DNA of 11,936 bases from Rhodobiaceae bacterium. GTDB lineage: Bacteria; Pseudomonadota; Alphaproteobacteria; Rhizobiales; TMED25. The position numbers and the translations under genes were made by a program. Below the pieces are notes generated by a model that searched no databases, had not been told where the DNA came from, and saw only the letters and a program-made list of their open reading frames with translations. Of this stretch, positions 1-6,934 are shown one piece after another (within the stretch, counting starts at the first letter, position 1; the number at the start of each line of letters is the position of its first letter). The DNA lies in assembly GCA_002704755.1 (NCBI GenBank), contig PAHC01000011.1, positions 237,774 through 249,709 on the forward strand, read 5' to 3'.

Positions 1-351
1 GCAAAGGCAAGCAAGGATGCAATTAAAAAATGGAAAAATCTGACCTATGATTACCTTCAAGGAAGAAAAGAACTTGAGCTTGTGCTTTTTCTAATCGACT
101 CAAGACATGGGATAAAAGAAATTGATGAAAATATAATGGACATACTTGATAGTGCGGCAGTTTCATATCAAATAATTATGACAAAATATGATAAAATTAA
201 TAAATCTCAGAGTCAAAAGCTAATAGAAACAACAAATGAAAAAATTAGCAAAAGAGCTGCTGCAAGACCTGGTATTTTAGTCTCATCAAGTAAAGATAAA
301 TATGGTCTTGATATAATAAGAGCGCTCATATATAGAATTATAAACACTTAA
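1..351 (+). CDS. engB: Ribosome biogenesis GTPase EngB/YsxC, 3' part
   Basis: This is the C-terminal 116 residues of a TrmE-Era-EngA-EngB superfamily GTPase, the EngB (YihA/YsxC) family, which helps assemble the large ribosomal subunit in the cytoplasm. The frame is open from base 1, so the true start and the G1-G3 motifs lie upstream. The first residues (AKASKDAIKKW) match the helix that follows the DxPGYGYA motif of EngB. Visible motifs, counted from the first codon, are LFLIDSRHG at 29-37, the G4 guanine-specificity motif TKYD at 61-64 and a G5-like VSSSKDKYG at 94-102. The stop is TAA and argB follows after 11 nt, so the two are probably co-transcribed. The engB-argB adjacency is known in other alphaproteobacteria, which supports the call. 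The internal ATG at 82 is not a start, since conserved sequence continues upstream of it. Confidence 0.9.
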   Translation, partial: AKASKDAIKKWKNLTYDYLQGRKELELVLFLIDSRHGIKEIDENIMDILDSAAVSYQIIMTKYDKINKSQSQKLIETTNEKISKRAAARPGILVSSSKDKYGLDIIRALIYRIINT

Positions 352-362
352 AAGATTATCTA

Positions 363-1247
363 ATGAAAAAAATAGACTCAACCGTAAGAGCAAAGATATT
401 ATCTGAAGCCCTTCCATATATGCAAATGTACAATAAGAAATACATAGTCATAAAGTATGGTGGACACGCAATGGTAAACAGTAATTTAGCAGAAAAATTT
501 GCACAAAATATTGTTATGTTACAACATGCTGGAATGTACCCAATTGTTGTTCATGGTGGTGGCCCTCAAATTGGACAGACCTTAAAAGAACAAGGCGTGG
601 AAAGTAAATTTCATAATGGGCTTAGGATAACAGACGCTAAAACCATAAAGGTTGTTGAAAAGGTTCTATATGAGATAATCAATAGAGATATAGTCAACAG
701 TATTAAAAAATTTGGAGGATTTTCTGTTAGTTTATCAGGAAACAAAGATTCTATAATTAAAGCCAAAAAATTAACTGATGTCCAAGAAACTGACTCCAAT
801 ATTGAAAAGATCATGGATCTAGGATTTGTTGGAGAACCTGAAAATATAACCCCAGATATAATTATAGAAAAATGTAACACAGGGCAAATACCCGTCATTA
901 CACCGCTTGGTATAAGTCAAGATAATATCACTTATAACATCAATGCCGATACTGCAGCTGGAGCAATCGCTAGTGCACTAAATGCAAAACGATTGCTTAT
1001 GCTAACTGATATTGTGGGTGTCCTTGATATCAATAAAAACCTGATCAATGAATTAAAAATAAGTGAAGCAAAAAGACTAATATCCAATGGAACAATCAAC
1101 GGAGGCATGATCCCAAAAATTGAAACATGTATTGAAGCAATAAAGAATGGAGTGGAAAAATCTGTAATTTTAGATGGAAGAGTTGAAAATGCTATAATAT
1201 TAGAGCTATTCACTGAAGATGGAATTGGTACACTAATAAAAAATTAA
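363..1247 (+). CDS. argB: Acetylglutamate kinase, arginine-sensitive type
   Basis: This enzyme phosphorylates N-acetylglutamate with ATP, the second step of arginine synthesis, in the cytoplasm. At 294 residues it is full length. The amino-acid-kinase motifs are clear: KYGGHAM at 31-37 (phosphate-binding Lys31), VVHGGGPQIG at 62-71, NADTAAGAIASAL at 194-206, LTDIVGVL at 214-221 and GGMIPKIE at 247-254. About 26 residues precede the first kinase strand and the C-terminus carries ELFTEDGIGT at 281-290. By family knowledge, an N-terminal helix plus this C-terminal signature marks kinases that arginine inhibits; the short E. coli-type enzyme lacks both. Feedback inhibition is therefore inferred. 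No Shine-Dalgarno site is visible before the ATG, so translation may depend on engB 11 nt upstream. The next gene starts 23 nt downstream. Confidence 0.96.
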   Translation: MKKIDSTVRAKILSEALPYMQMYNKKYIVIKYGGHAMVNSNLAEKFAQNIVMLQHAGMYPIVVHGGGPQIGQTLKEQGVESKFHNGLRITDAKTIKVVEKVLYEIINRDIVNSIKKFGGFSVSLSGNKDSIIKAKKLTDVQETDSNIEKIMDLGFVGEPENITPDIIIEKCNTGQIPVITPLGISQDNITYNINADTAAGAIASALNAKRLLMLTDIVGVLDINKNLINELKISEAKRLISNGTINGGMIPKIETCIEAIKNGVEKSVILDGRVENAIILELFTEDGIGTLIKN

Positions 1248-1261
1248 TTACTTAACTTTAT

Positions 1262-1266
1262 GAGGG
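1262..1266 (+). promoter_or_regulatory. Shine-Dalgarno site of the MBL-fold gene
   Basis: GAGGG lies 4 nt before the ATG at 1271. It is one of the few clear ribosome-binding sites in the window and supports that start; most neighbours have none. Confidence 0.6.
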
Positions 1267-1270
1267 TCAA

Positions 1271-2152
1271 ATGACTATTGCAAAGACAGGAAAGATTTAT
1301 CCAGAAATATTTAGATTTACAATGGGTGATTTTGAGATAACTACAATATTAGATGGCCTAATTCAAAGAGATGGACCATACCCTATATTTGGACAAAATG
1401 TTGATGAAAATCAAGTTCATAAGCTATTAAGAGAGAATCTTTTGCCAGAAAGACAATTTGAACATGGCTTTACACCAATTCTTGTAAATACTGGGAATGA
1501 TCTAATTCTATTTGATCCTGGGAATGGTAAGCTAAATGAAAAACATGGCAGGTTAATCAGTTTACTTGAAAGTTCAGGATATAATCATAATGACATTACA
1601 AAAATAGTAATAACGCACTGTCATCCCGATCACATCGGTGGATTGATGTACATAAACGATGGGTATTTTAACAATGCAACTATAATAATTGGAGCAACAG
1701 AGTTTGATTGTTGGAAGACTGGAAAAAATATTCCAGAGCAGCGAAAAGCAAATAAAGAGCTTTTTGAAAAAATCTGTCTTCCCCTTGCTGATAAGATAGA
1801 ATTTATAAAGCCAGATCAGGAAGTTGTGACAGGAATAACAGCAGTAAATGGATTCGGTCATTCTCCAGGACATATGTGCTACAATATCGAAAGCAATAAT
1901 AAAACTATATTTTTCGCGGCGGATATCACCAACCATTATGTGGTATCTATGCAAGTGCCTGATTGGCATGTCATGTTTGATGATATTAAAGATTTAGCTG
2001 TTGATAGTAGAAAACGAATCCTCGGTATGCTTGCAAAAGAGAAGGTCCCTATGATTGGTTATCATATGCCATTCCCAGCAGTTGGTTATGTTGAAGAGAA
2101 AAATGATGGTGGCTTTAAATGGTTGCCAATATCCTACCAATTAAGCTTTTAG
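1271..2152 (+). CDS. MBL-fold metallo-hydrolase, lactonase/methyl-parathion-hydrolase-like
   Basis: This is a 293-residue metallo-beta-lactamase-fold hydrolase with a complete dinuclear metal site: THCHPDH at 115-121 (His116, His118, Asp120, His121), GHSPGH at 196-201 (His201), Asp218 in FAADIT and His265 in GYHMPF. The N-terminal layout (FTMGDFEITTILDG, then LVNTGNDLILFDPG at 71-84) resembles the branch that includes methyl parathion hydrolase and acyl-homoserine lactonases. The fold and metal site are seen; the substrate is not predictable, and lactone, ester or thioester hydrolysis are all possible. No signal peptide or membrane segment is visible, so it should be cytoplasmic. It follows argB by 23 nt, probably in one transcript, but no arginine-pathway role is established. 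Its TAG stop overlaps the stop of the convergent gcrA. Confidence 0.85.
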   Translation: MTIAKTGKIYPEIFRFTMGDFEITTILDGLIQRDGPYPIFGQNVDENQVHKLLRENLLPERQFEHGFTPILVNTGNDLILFDPGNGKLNEKHGRLISLLESSGYNHNDITKIVITHCHPDHIGGLMYINDGYFNNATIIIGATEFDCWKTGKNIPEQRKANKELFEKICLPLADKIEFIKPDQEVVTGITAVNGFGHSPGHMCYNIESNNKTIFFAADITNHYVVSMQVPDWHVMFDDIKDLAVDSRKRILGMLAKEKVPMIGYHMPFPAVGYVEEKNDGGFKWLPISYQLSF

Positions 2153-2159
2153 TTTGGTA
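2135..2159. repeat. Inverted repeat bracketing the MBL/gcrA stop codons
   Basis: TACCAA (2135-2140) and TTGGTA (2154-2159) form a perfect 6-bp inverted repeat around a 13-nt loop that contains both stop codons of the convergent genes. It could be a weak bidirectional terminator or mRNA end. On the + strand a T-rich stretch (about 2173-2180) lies some 15 nt downstream, too far for a classical terminator. The repeat is seen; the role is inferred. Confidence 0.35.
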
Positions 2160-2640
2160 ACTTATTCACTTTAAATTTTTTATACGCAATAGTGGCATGA
2201 TGCTCACAATAGGGCATCCCACTTAGAGATTGATGCCCACAAAAATGGAAATCCTCTTCGCCAGGATCTCCAATAGGCCATTTACAATGACTTTCTGTAA
2301 GATTTAAAATTGTTACCGACAGATTATCTGGAACAACTTGAATTGATTGAAAGTTAGGTTTTATTGTTTCTGTTTTAAACCCAGATTCTGACTTATCAAT
2401 ATTAGTTTCTTTAAATGCCAAATTTCCAGTATAACTAACTGACATGACATTCGCATCAAGTTGACCGACAACAATTTGTTTCTTTTGTGGTTTAGCTCTT
2501 GCTTCAAGACCCAAACGATGAACTTTTCCAATGACAGCATTCCGTGTTACATCGCCAATACGATTTGCAATTTGGCTCGCACTTAAGCCTTCGCTCCAAA
2601 GCTTTTTTAGTTGCTCCACTCTTTCATCTGTCCAAGCCAT
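2149..2640 (-). CDS. gcrA: Cell cycle regulator GcrA
   Basis: GcrA is a sigma70-associated transcription factor of Alphaproteobacteria that acts at promoters carrying CcrM-methylated GANTC sites. The start MAWTDERVEQLKKLW and the helix-turn-helix at about 5-45 (ASQIANRIG, TRNAVIGKVHRLGLEAR) are near-diagnostic. A variable linker follows (about 50-110), then the conserved C-terminal domain with CKWPIGDP at 119-126, FHFCGHQ at 131-137 and YCEHH at 144-148. Cys119, Cys134, Cys145 and His148 look like a possible metal cluster, which is inference. At 163 residues it is close to the usual length. The ATG has a well-placed Shine-Dalgarno site. It is a single-gene unit, divergent from the ABC permease and convergent with the MBL gene, overlapping it by 4 bp. 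gcrA near argD-argF is a recurrent alphaproteobacterial arrangement. Confidence 0.95.
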   Translation of the reverse strand: MAWTDERVEQLKKLWSEGLSASQIANRIGDVTRNAVIGKVHRLGLEARAKPQKKQIVVGQLDANVMSVSYTGNLAFKETNIDKSESGFKTETIKPNFQSIQVVPDNLSVTILNLTESHCKWPIGDPGEEDFHFCGHQSLSGMPYCEHHATIAYKKFKVNKLPN

Positions 2641-2647
2641 AGCGCTA

Positions 2648-2651
2648 CCTC
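2648..2651 (-). promoter_or_regulatory. Shine-Dalgarno site of gcrA
   Basis: On the minus strand GAGG lies 7 nt before the gcrA ATG (2640), the optimal distance. It fixes the gcrA start and stands out in a window where most starts lack such a site. Confidence 0.6.
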
Positions 2652-2722
2652 AAAATATAATAATTATAAAATCAATATGTTGTTATAATAAGCACATTTA
2701 ATAGTACTACATTTATACAAAA

Positions 2723-2737
2723 ACATAACTTTTATGT
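2723..2737. promoter_or_regulatory. Operator-like dyad between gcrA and the ABC permease
   Basis: ACATAA-CTT-TTATGT is a perfect 6-bp dyad with a 3-bp centre, in the 143-bp divergent gap and directly upstream of a candidate -35 hexamer at 2739. The gap also holds two AGTACT palindromes (2703-2708, inside the 8-bp palindrome TAGTACTA, and 2757-2762). A regulator binding here could serve either gene. AT-rich DNA makes short dyads common, so this is tentative. Confidence 0.3.
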
Positions 2738-2738
2738 A

Positions 2739-2767
2739 TTGTTTTCAACAGAGATAAGTACTATAAA
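2739..2767 (+). promoter_or_regulatory. Candidate sigma70 promoter of the ABC permease-argD-argF unit
   Basis: TTGTTT (2739-2744) and TATAAA (2762-2767) are separated by 17 bp. Transcription would start near 2774, only about 10 nt before the ATG at 2784. There is no Shine-Dalgarno site in that space, so initiation would be nearly leaderless. The match is by eye against the general -35/-10 consensus. Confidence 0.4.
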
Positions 2768-2783
2768 TATATGAAATTAACTC

Positions 2784-3593
2784 ATGAATAATCCACTAAA
2801 AAAATTTAGCGAAAGAAAAGAAATCGGCCTGGTTAATTGGCTTGGTTTATATACGCAGATACAGCGTGAAATTAGAAGATTTTTAAAAGTCTGGCAACAA
2901 ACTGTATTTGGACCGCTGATGACAGCATTGCTGTTTTTATTTGTTTTTTCGGTTGCGATAGGAAAGGCCCGCCCAGAAATCTTTGGGATGCCTTTTTCTC
3001 ATTTTTTAGCTCCAGGTATAATTATGATGATGATCTTGCAAAATGCTTTTGCTAACACATCATCATCAATTGTAAGCGGAAAAATTCAGGGGAACATTGT
3101 CGACCTTTTACTCCCACCATTGAGTGCTTTAGAGCTTACTATAGGGTTTGTTGTAGGTGGTGTTGTACGTGGATGCTTGATCGCTCTGATCGGCTTCTCA
3201 ATTATTACATTTTTTTTGAAAATTGATTTTTATAGTATTTTTATAATTCTATACTTTTCTCTTATGGGCTCACTTTTTATGAGTCTCATTGGAATTATTG
3301 GAGGTTTATGGGCAGAAAAATTTGATCATATGGGTGCAGTTACAAACTTCATTATAACCCCGATGACATTCCTATCTGGTACATTTTATTCTATAAAAGA
3401 CCTCCCTCAAAATATACAAACCATAGCTCAATTCAATCCCTTTTTCCAGGCAATAGATGGCTTTAGATATGGAATCACAGGCCATGCAGATGGTAATTTA
3501 TTGCTGGGTGGCTTATGCTTGATATTATTAAACATAATTCTATTTTCAGCCAGTTGCTATTTATTTCACACTGGTTATAAATTGAAATCATGA
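2784..3593 (+). CDS. ABC-2 type transporter permease
   Basis: This is a 269-residue inner-membrane permease of the ABC-2 family (NodJ/YadH-like), usually paired with a separate ATPase to export lipids, polysaccharides or drugs. The soluble start (1-40) includes the amphipathic stretch TQIQREIRRFLKVWQQT. Membrane segments lie roughly at 42-60, 74-92, 117-143, 150-174, 185-203 and 238-261, the usual six. The family motifs PMTFLSGTFYS (193-203) and NPFFQAIDGFRYG (218-230) precede the last segment. No ATP-binding partner is encoded in the window, so the ATPase must be elsewhere and the substrate is unknown. argD follows after 73 nt. A permease between gcrA and argD occurs in other alphaproteobacteria as far as I recall. 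The ATG has no clear ribosome-binding site. Confidence 0.88.
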   Translation: MNNPLKKFSERKEIGLVNWLGLYTQIQREIRRFLKVWQQTVFGPLMTALLFLFVFSVAIGKARPEIFGMPFSHFLAPGIIMMMILQNAFANTSSSIVSGKIQGNIVDLLLPPLSALELTIGFVVGGVVRGCLIALIGFSIITFFLKIDFYSIFIILYFSLMGSLFMSLIGIIGGLWAEKFDHMGAVTNFIITPMTFLSGTFYSIKDLPQNIQTIAQFNPFFQAIDGFRYGITGHADGNLLLGGLCLILLNIILFSASCYLFHTGYKLKS

Positions 3594-3667
3594 CTAAATT
3601 GAATGTAATTGACTAAATAATTTTTAAGATTAAAATACCTAACTTAACTCAAAATAATTTAACTTAA
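3592..3667 (+). repeat. Two short direct repeats upstream of argD
   Basis: GACTAAAT occurs at 3592-3599 and 3611-3618 (period 19 bp). AACTTAA occurs at 3641-3647 and 3661-3667 (period 20 bp), the second copy running into the argD ATG. Same-face spacing near two helical turns could suit a regulator. This 73-bp gap holds no Shine-Dalgarno site for argD and no clear terminator after the permease gene. Confidence 0.35.
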
Positions 3668-4842
3668 TGAATAACTCCGTAGCCAAGACATATAATAGAA
3701 AAAATGTTTCATTTTCTCATGGAAAAGGTGTTTATTTGTACACTACAAATGGTGATACATATATGGACCTTGCAGCAGGGATTGCTGTAAATATACTTGG
3801 ACACTCAAATGAAAAACTGGTTGAAGCACTGAAAGCTCAAGCTGAGAAATTATGGCATGTCTCAAACCTCTATAATATTGAAGAACAACAGAAACTCGCA
3901 GAGAAATTAACTTCAAGTTCATTTGCAGATAAAGTTTTTTTCTGTAACTCAGGTGCAGAGGCTGTTGAGTGTACAATAAAAGCTGCAAGAAGATACCATT
4001 TTACCAAAGGAAATACTGAAAAAAATAAAATTATAACTTTCAAAGGTTCATTTCATGGCAGAACTCTTGGAACTATAGCCGCTGCCAATAATAGTTCACA
4101 TCTGGAAGGTTTTGGTCTTCCTCTAGAAGGCTTCGTCAATATTGAAAGAAATAATGTTAATGAATTAAGAAGCTCCATAGATGATAATATTGCAGCAATA
4201 TTAATTGAACCTATCCAAGGTGAAGGTGGTATAAACACATTTACAAAAAACTTTATAGGTGAAGTAAACGATATTGCAAAAAAAAATGATATCCTAATCC
4301 TATTTGATGAAGTTCAATGTGGAATGGGAAGAACTGGTAGATTATTCGCCCACGAGTGGTTTGGAGTAAATCCTGACGTAATGGCACTTGCAAAAGGATT
4401 GGGTGGAGGCTTCCCAATTGGAGCTTGCCTCATGACTGATGCAGTAGCAAACGCCCTTGGCCCTGGAACTCACGGTTCTACTTTTGGAGGTAATCCACTC
4501 GCATCATCTGTTGGCAACTGTGTCATGGATATTGTAAATAACAATAGCTTCTTAGCAGATGTTGAAGAAAAGGGTAAAATATTCAATACAAAATTAAATA
4601 AACTTAAAGACGGAAGTAACCTTATAAGTGAAATTAGGGGACTCGGATTAATGATTGGCATACAGTTTAGTATTGATAGCAGTATTGTTGCAAATAAACT
4701 ATTTGAAAAGAAACTATTAACGGTCGGAGCCGGAGACAATGTCATAAGATTACTTCCACCTCTAAATATTACTGAATCAGAAATTGATGCGGTAATAGAT
4801 ATTCTTAAAATTACTCTAAAAGAAATACAAACAAATGGTTAG
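3667..4842 (+). CDS. argD: Acetylornithine aminotransferase
   Basis: This is a PLP-dependent class III aminotransferase that converts N-acetylglutamate semialdehyde to N-acetylornithine with glutamate as amino donor. Such enzymes often also act as succinyldiaminopimelate aminotransferase in lysine synthesis; that second role is family knowledge. At 391 residues it is full length. Motifs: NSGAEAVE at 94-101 (cofactor phosphate), GSFHGRT at 127-133, EPIQGEGG at 181-188, LFDEVQCGMGRTG at 212-224 (Asp214 to the PLP ring) and ALAKGLGGGFPIGA at 240-253, with Lys243 as the Schiff-base lysine. THGSTFGGNPLA at 268-279 completes the active site. The start MNNSVAKTYNRKNVSFSHGKG matches the family, though no Shine-Dalgarno site precedes it. 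The 3' end overlaps argF by 8 bp, implying coupled translation. Confidence 0.96.
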   Translation: MNNSVAKTYNRKNVSFSHGKGVYLYTTNGDTYMDLAAGIAVNILGHSNEKLVEALKAQAEKLWHVSNLYNIEEQQKLAEKLTSSSFADKVFFCNSGAEAVECTIKAARRYHFTKGNTEKNKIITFKGSFHGRTLGTIAAANNSSHLEGFGLPLEGFVNIERNNVNELRSSIDDNIAAILIEPIQGEGGINTFTKNFIGEVNDIAKKNDILILFDEVQCGMGRTGRLFAHEWFGVNPDVMALAKGLGGGFPIGACLMTDAVANALGPGTHGSTFGGNPLASSVGNCVMDIVNNNSFLADVEEKGKIFNTKLNKLKDGSNLISEIRGLGLMIGIQFSIDSSIVANKLFEKKLLTVGAGDNVIRLLPPLNITESEIDAVIDILKITLKEIQTNG

Positions 4843-5764
4843 CAGAAAAGATTACCCAGGAAGAAACTTTATTAATCTCCATGAATTAAATAAAGAGGAC
4901 TTAAATGAAATAGTGAATTTTGGTTTGGAAGTAAAAGCAGATGCAAGCAGATCAAAAGATTTAATGCAAAATAAATCATTTATACTTCTTTTTGATAAAC
5001 CATCAACTAGAACTAGAATTTCATTTGAGGTTGCAATATCACAACTAGGCGCTCACTGTACCTACTTAGATACTAAAACATCCCAGCTTGGAAGAGGTGA
5101 GTCTATCAAAGATACAGCAAAAGTAATGTCAAGATACGTGAATGGAGTCATTATTCGTAATGCAAATCATGATGAACTAATAGAATTTTCTGATAATTCG
5201 GATATTCCCGTTATTAATGCCTTAACAGATTTAAGTCATCCATGTCAAATTATGGCTGATTTAATGACCTTAAAGGAGCAATTTGGCACTATTCAAGATC
5301 TTAATATTGCATGGATAGGTGACGGAAATAATGTTGCTAACACTTGGATACAGGCTTCTGCTATCTTTAATTTTAAACTCAATATGGCTATACCAAAGCG
5401 TCTTATGCCTTACAAAGAATATGAAGAAATTGCAAAAAAAAATAATGCCAATCTAACAATTACCCAAGATATTGACAGCGTTATTAAATCGGCAAATTGT
5501 ATAGTAACAGACACATGGGTTTCTATGAATGATCTAGAAACAGAACGATTAGAAAAAATTAAAATACTTAAGGATTATCAAGTAAATATGGAACTACTCC
5601 AAAAATCTTCTGGTGACGCAATATTCTTACATTGTTTACCGGCTCATAGGGGAGAAGAAGTAACAAATGAAGTTATTGATAGCTCAAGATCCCTAGTTTA
5701 TGATCAGGCTGAAAATAGATTACATATACAAAAAGCAATATTAAAATATTGTTTAAATATCTAA
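4835..5764 (+). CDS. argF: Ornithine carbamoyltransferase, anabolic
   Basis: This enzyme joins ornithine and carbamoyl phosphate to give citrulline, normally as a cytoplasmic trimer. All signature segments are present: the carbamoyl-phosphate loop STRTR at 57-61, HPCQ at 135-138, the ornithine-binding loop DTWVSMND at 226-233 and the catalytic HCLPAHRGEE at 266-275 with Cys267. At 309 residues it has the usual length. Asn232 sits where many relatives have Gly (SMG), a small deviation. The ATG lies inside the end of argD (8-bp overlap), so the pair is co-transcribed. Its TAA stop overlaps the TAG stop of the convergent argE in the shared tetranucleotide CTAA. An anabolic role is favoured by the arginine-synthesis neighbours and the absence of arginine-deiminase genes. 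Confidence 0.96.
   Translation: MVSRKDYPGRNFINLHELNKEDLNEIVNFGLEVKADASRSKDLMQNKSFILLFDKPSTRTRISFEVAISQLGAHCTYLDTKTSQLGRGESIKDTAKVMSRYVNGVIIRNANHDELIEFSDNSDIPVINALTDLSHPCQIMADLMTLKEQFGTIQDLNIAWIGDGNNVANTWIQASAIFNFKLNMAIPKRLMPYKEYEEIAKKNNANLTITQDIDSVIKSANCIVTDTWVSMNDLETERLEKIKILKDYQVNMELLQKSSGDAIFLHCLPAHRGEEVTNEVIDSSRSLVYDQAENRLHIQKAILKYCLNI
5736..5751. repeat. AT-rich inverted repeat at the end of argF
   Basis: CAATATT (5736-5742) and AATATTG (5745-5751) are 7-bp inverted arms 2 bp apart, ending 10 bp before the argF stop codon. As RNA this allows about a 6-bp stem with a 4-nt loop. It mirrors the inverted repeat at the other convergent pair. A transcript-end role is a guess, because the stem is nearly all A-U. 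Confidence 0.3.
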
Positions 5765-6933
5765 ATCAAATAATCATTGACCATATTCTCAACAAAGTGC
5801 ATACCTAATTTAATATCTTCTATCAAGATATACTCATTAGATTTGTGTGCTTGTTCAATATCCCCAGGACCGCATACAATTGTTTGCCAACCCTGATTTG
5901 AAAAATAGCCTGCGTCCGTGCCATATGATACACCACTCGGAGTGTTTGTTTTTGATCTCAGTTTATCTATTTTATTAGGATAACTTGACCTCACCAGAGG
6001 TAAAATATTAGAAGTATTCCGATTAATTATATATGCTTTTTCACTTTTAACTTTCATATCTGACTCGATAGCAGGTATTATATTTTCAAATAAATCCTTG
6101 AGTAAAATCGTATGGTCTATATCGGGTAAACATCTTATCTGCCATATTATTTTTACATAATCAGGGACAATATTATGTGCTTTACCGCCCTGAATTACAC
6201 CAATATTTATTGTTGAGTATGGTGGATCATAATTATCATCTCTATTTTGTTCTATGAGTAGCAGTTCAAGTTCCTTCAGCTTTTCAATAAATACCGAGGC
6301 AAAATAAATAGCATTACAACCCCAAGATGGATCACAAGAGTGAGCCTTTAATCCAAAAAACTCGGTTTGATATGTATGACAACTTTTGTGTCTATCTATT
6401 ATCTGTAATTTTGTGGGTTCACCTACAATTACGAGCTTTGGCTCCTTTATTTTATCCTTTATACTCTCTATAAGTGGCTGAACACCCAAACAACCGACTT
6501 CCTCATCATAACTCAATGCCACATGAAATGGATAAGATAGATTGTTTGAAATCAACCAAGGTGTCAGGGATAGTAGAATAGAAATGAAGCCTTTCATATC
6601 AGTTGTCCCGCGACCTATATACTTATTATCTCTGATGTTCAGTGTATAGGGATCTGTCGACCACTGCGATATATCAACAGGCACTGTATCAGTATGAGCT
6701 GAAAATATCAGTCCTTTTTTATTCTCTGCCCCAATTGTATAAAATATAGAAGCTTTTGATCCATCACTATTATATATTTTTGTCGTATCAATTTGATGAC
6801 CATACAAAAAGTCACAAATATAATTAACTAAATCAATGTTTGATTTTTCACTTGTGGTATCAAAAGAGATTAGCTTTTCTAGTATTTCTCTTTGAAGGGA
6901 TAACGTGTGATCAAAATTAATTTTTAGCGAGAT
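5761..6933 (-). CDS. argE: Acetylornithine deacetylase, start codon unclear
   Basis: This M20-family zinc peptidase homologue hydrolyses N-acetylornithine to ornithine and acetate. From a TTG at 6807 there are 348 residues; counted from that TTG, the metal and catalytic residues are His38 and Asp40 (SAHTDTVP), Asp70 (GRGTTDMKG), Glu102-Glu103 (SYDEEVG), Glu130 (VGEP) and His321 (EQAHKSNEY). The TTG start is probably wrong: the frame stays open to 6963, and the added sequence, with LQREILEKLISFDTTSEKSN, is the conserved ArgE N-terminus, restoring about 386-390 residues. That stretch holds no ATG, GTG or TTG in frame. ATC at 6933 (7 nt after GGAGG) and ATT at 6921 are rare-codon options, and a 1-nt frameshift from the ATG at 6938 is the other. 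I give 6933 provisionally; the stop is certain. Last gene of the metZ-trkH-argE unit. Confidence 0.8.
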   Translation of the reverse strand: MSLKINFDHTLSLQREILEKLISFDTTSEKSNIDLVNYICDFLYGHQIDTTKIYNSDGSKASIFYTIGAENKKGLIFSAHTDTVPVDISQWSTDPYTLNIRDNKYIGRGTTDMKGFISILLSLTPWLISNNLSYPFHVALSYDEEVGCLGVQPLIESIKDKIKEPKLVIVGEPTKLQIIDRHKSCHTYQTEFFGLKAHSCDPSWGCNAIYFASVFIEKLKELELLLIEQNRDDNYDPPYSTINIGVIQGGKAHNIVPDYVKIIWQIRCLPDIDHTILLKDLFENIIPAIESDMKVKSEKAYIINRNTSNILPLVRSSYPNKIDKLRSKTNTPSGVSYGTDAGYFSNQGWQTIVCGPGDIEQAHKSNEYILIEDIKLGMHFVENMVNDYLI

Positions 6934-6934
6934 A

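Noticed and set aside
82..351. A separate 89-residue gene starting at the ATG at 82.
   Set aside because: The frame is open from base 1 and the upstream residues match EngB, so it is the tail of engB.
2771..2791. Six-codon reading frame (MKLTHE) overlapping the ABC permease start as a leader peptide.
   Set aside because: Too short, no ribosome-binding site, no attenuator-like structure; expected by chance.
3598..3613. TTGAATGTAATTGA before argD as an ArgR (ARG) box.
   Set aside because: Only one half resembles the TGAAT/ATTCA dyad, and ArgR control is not typical of alphaproteobacteria.
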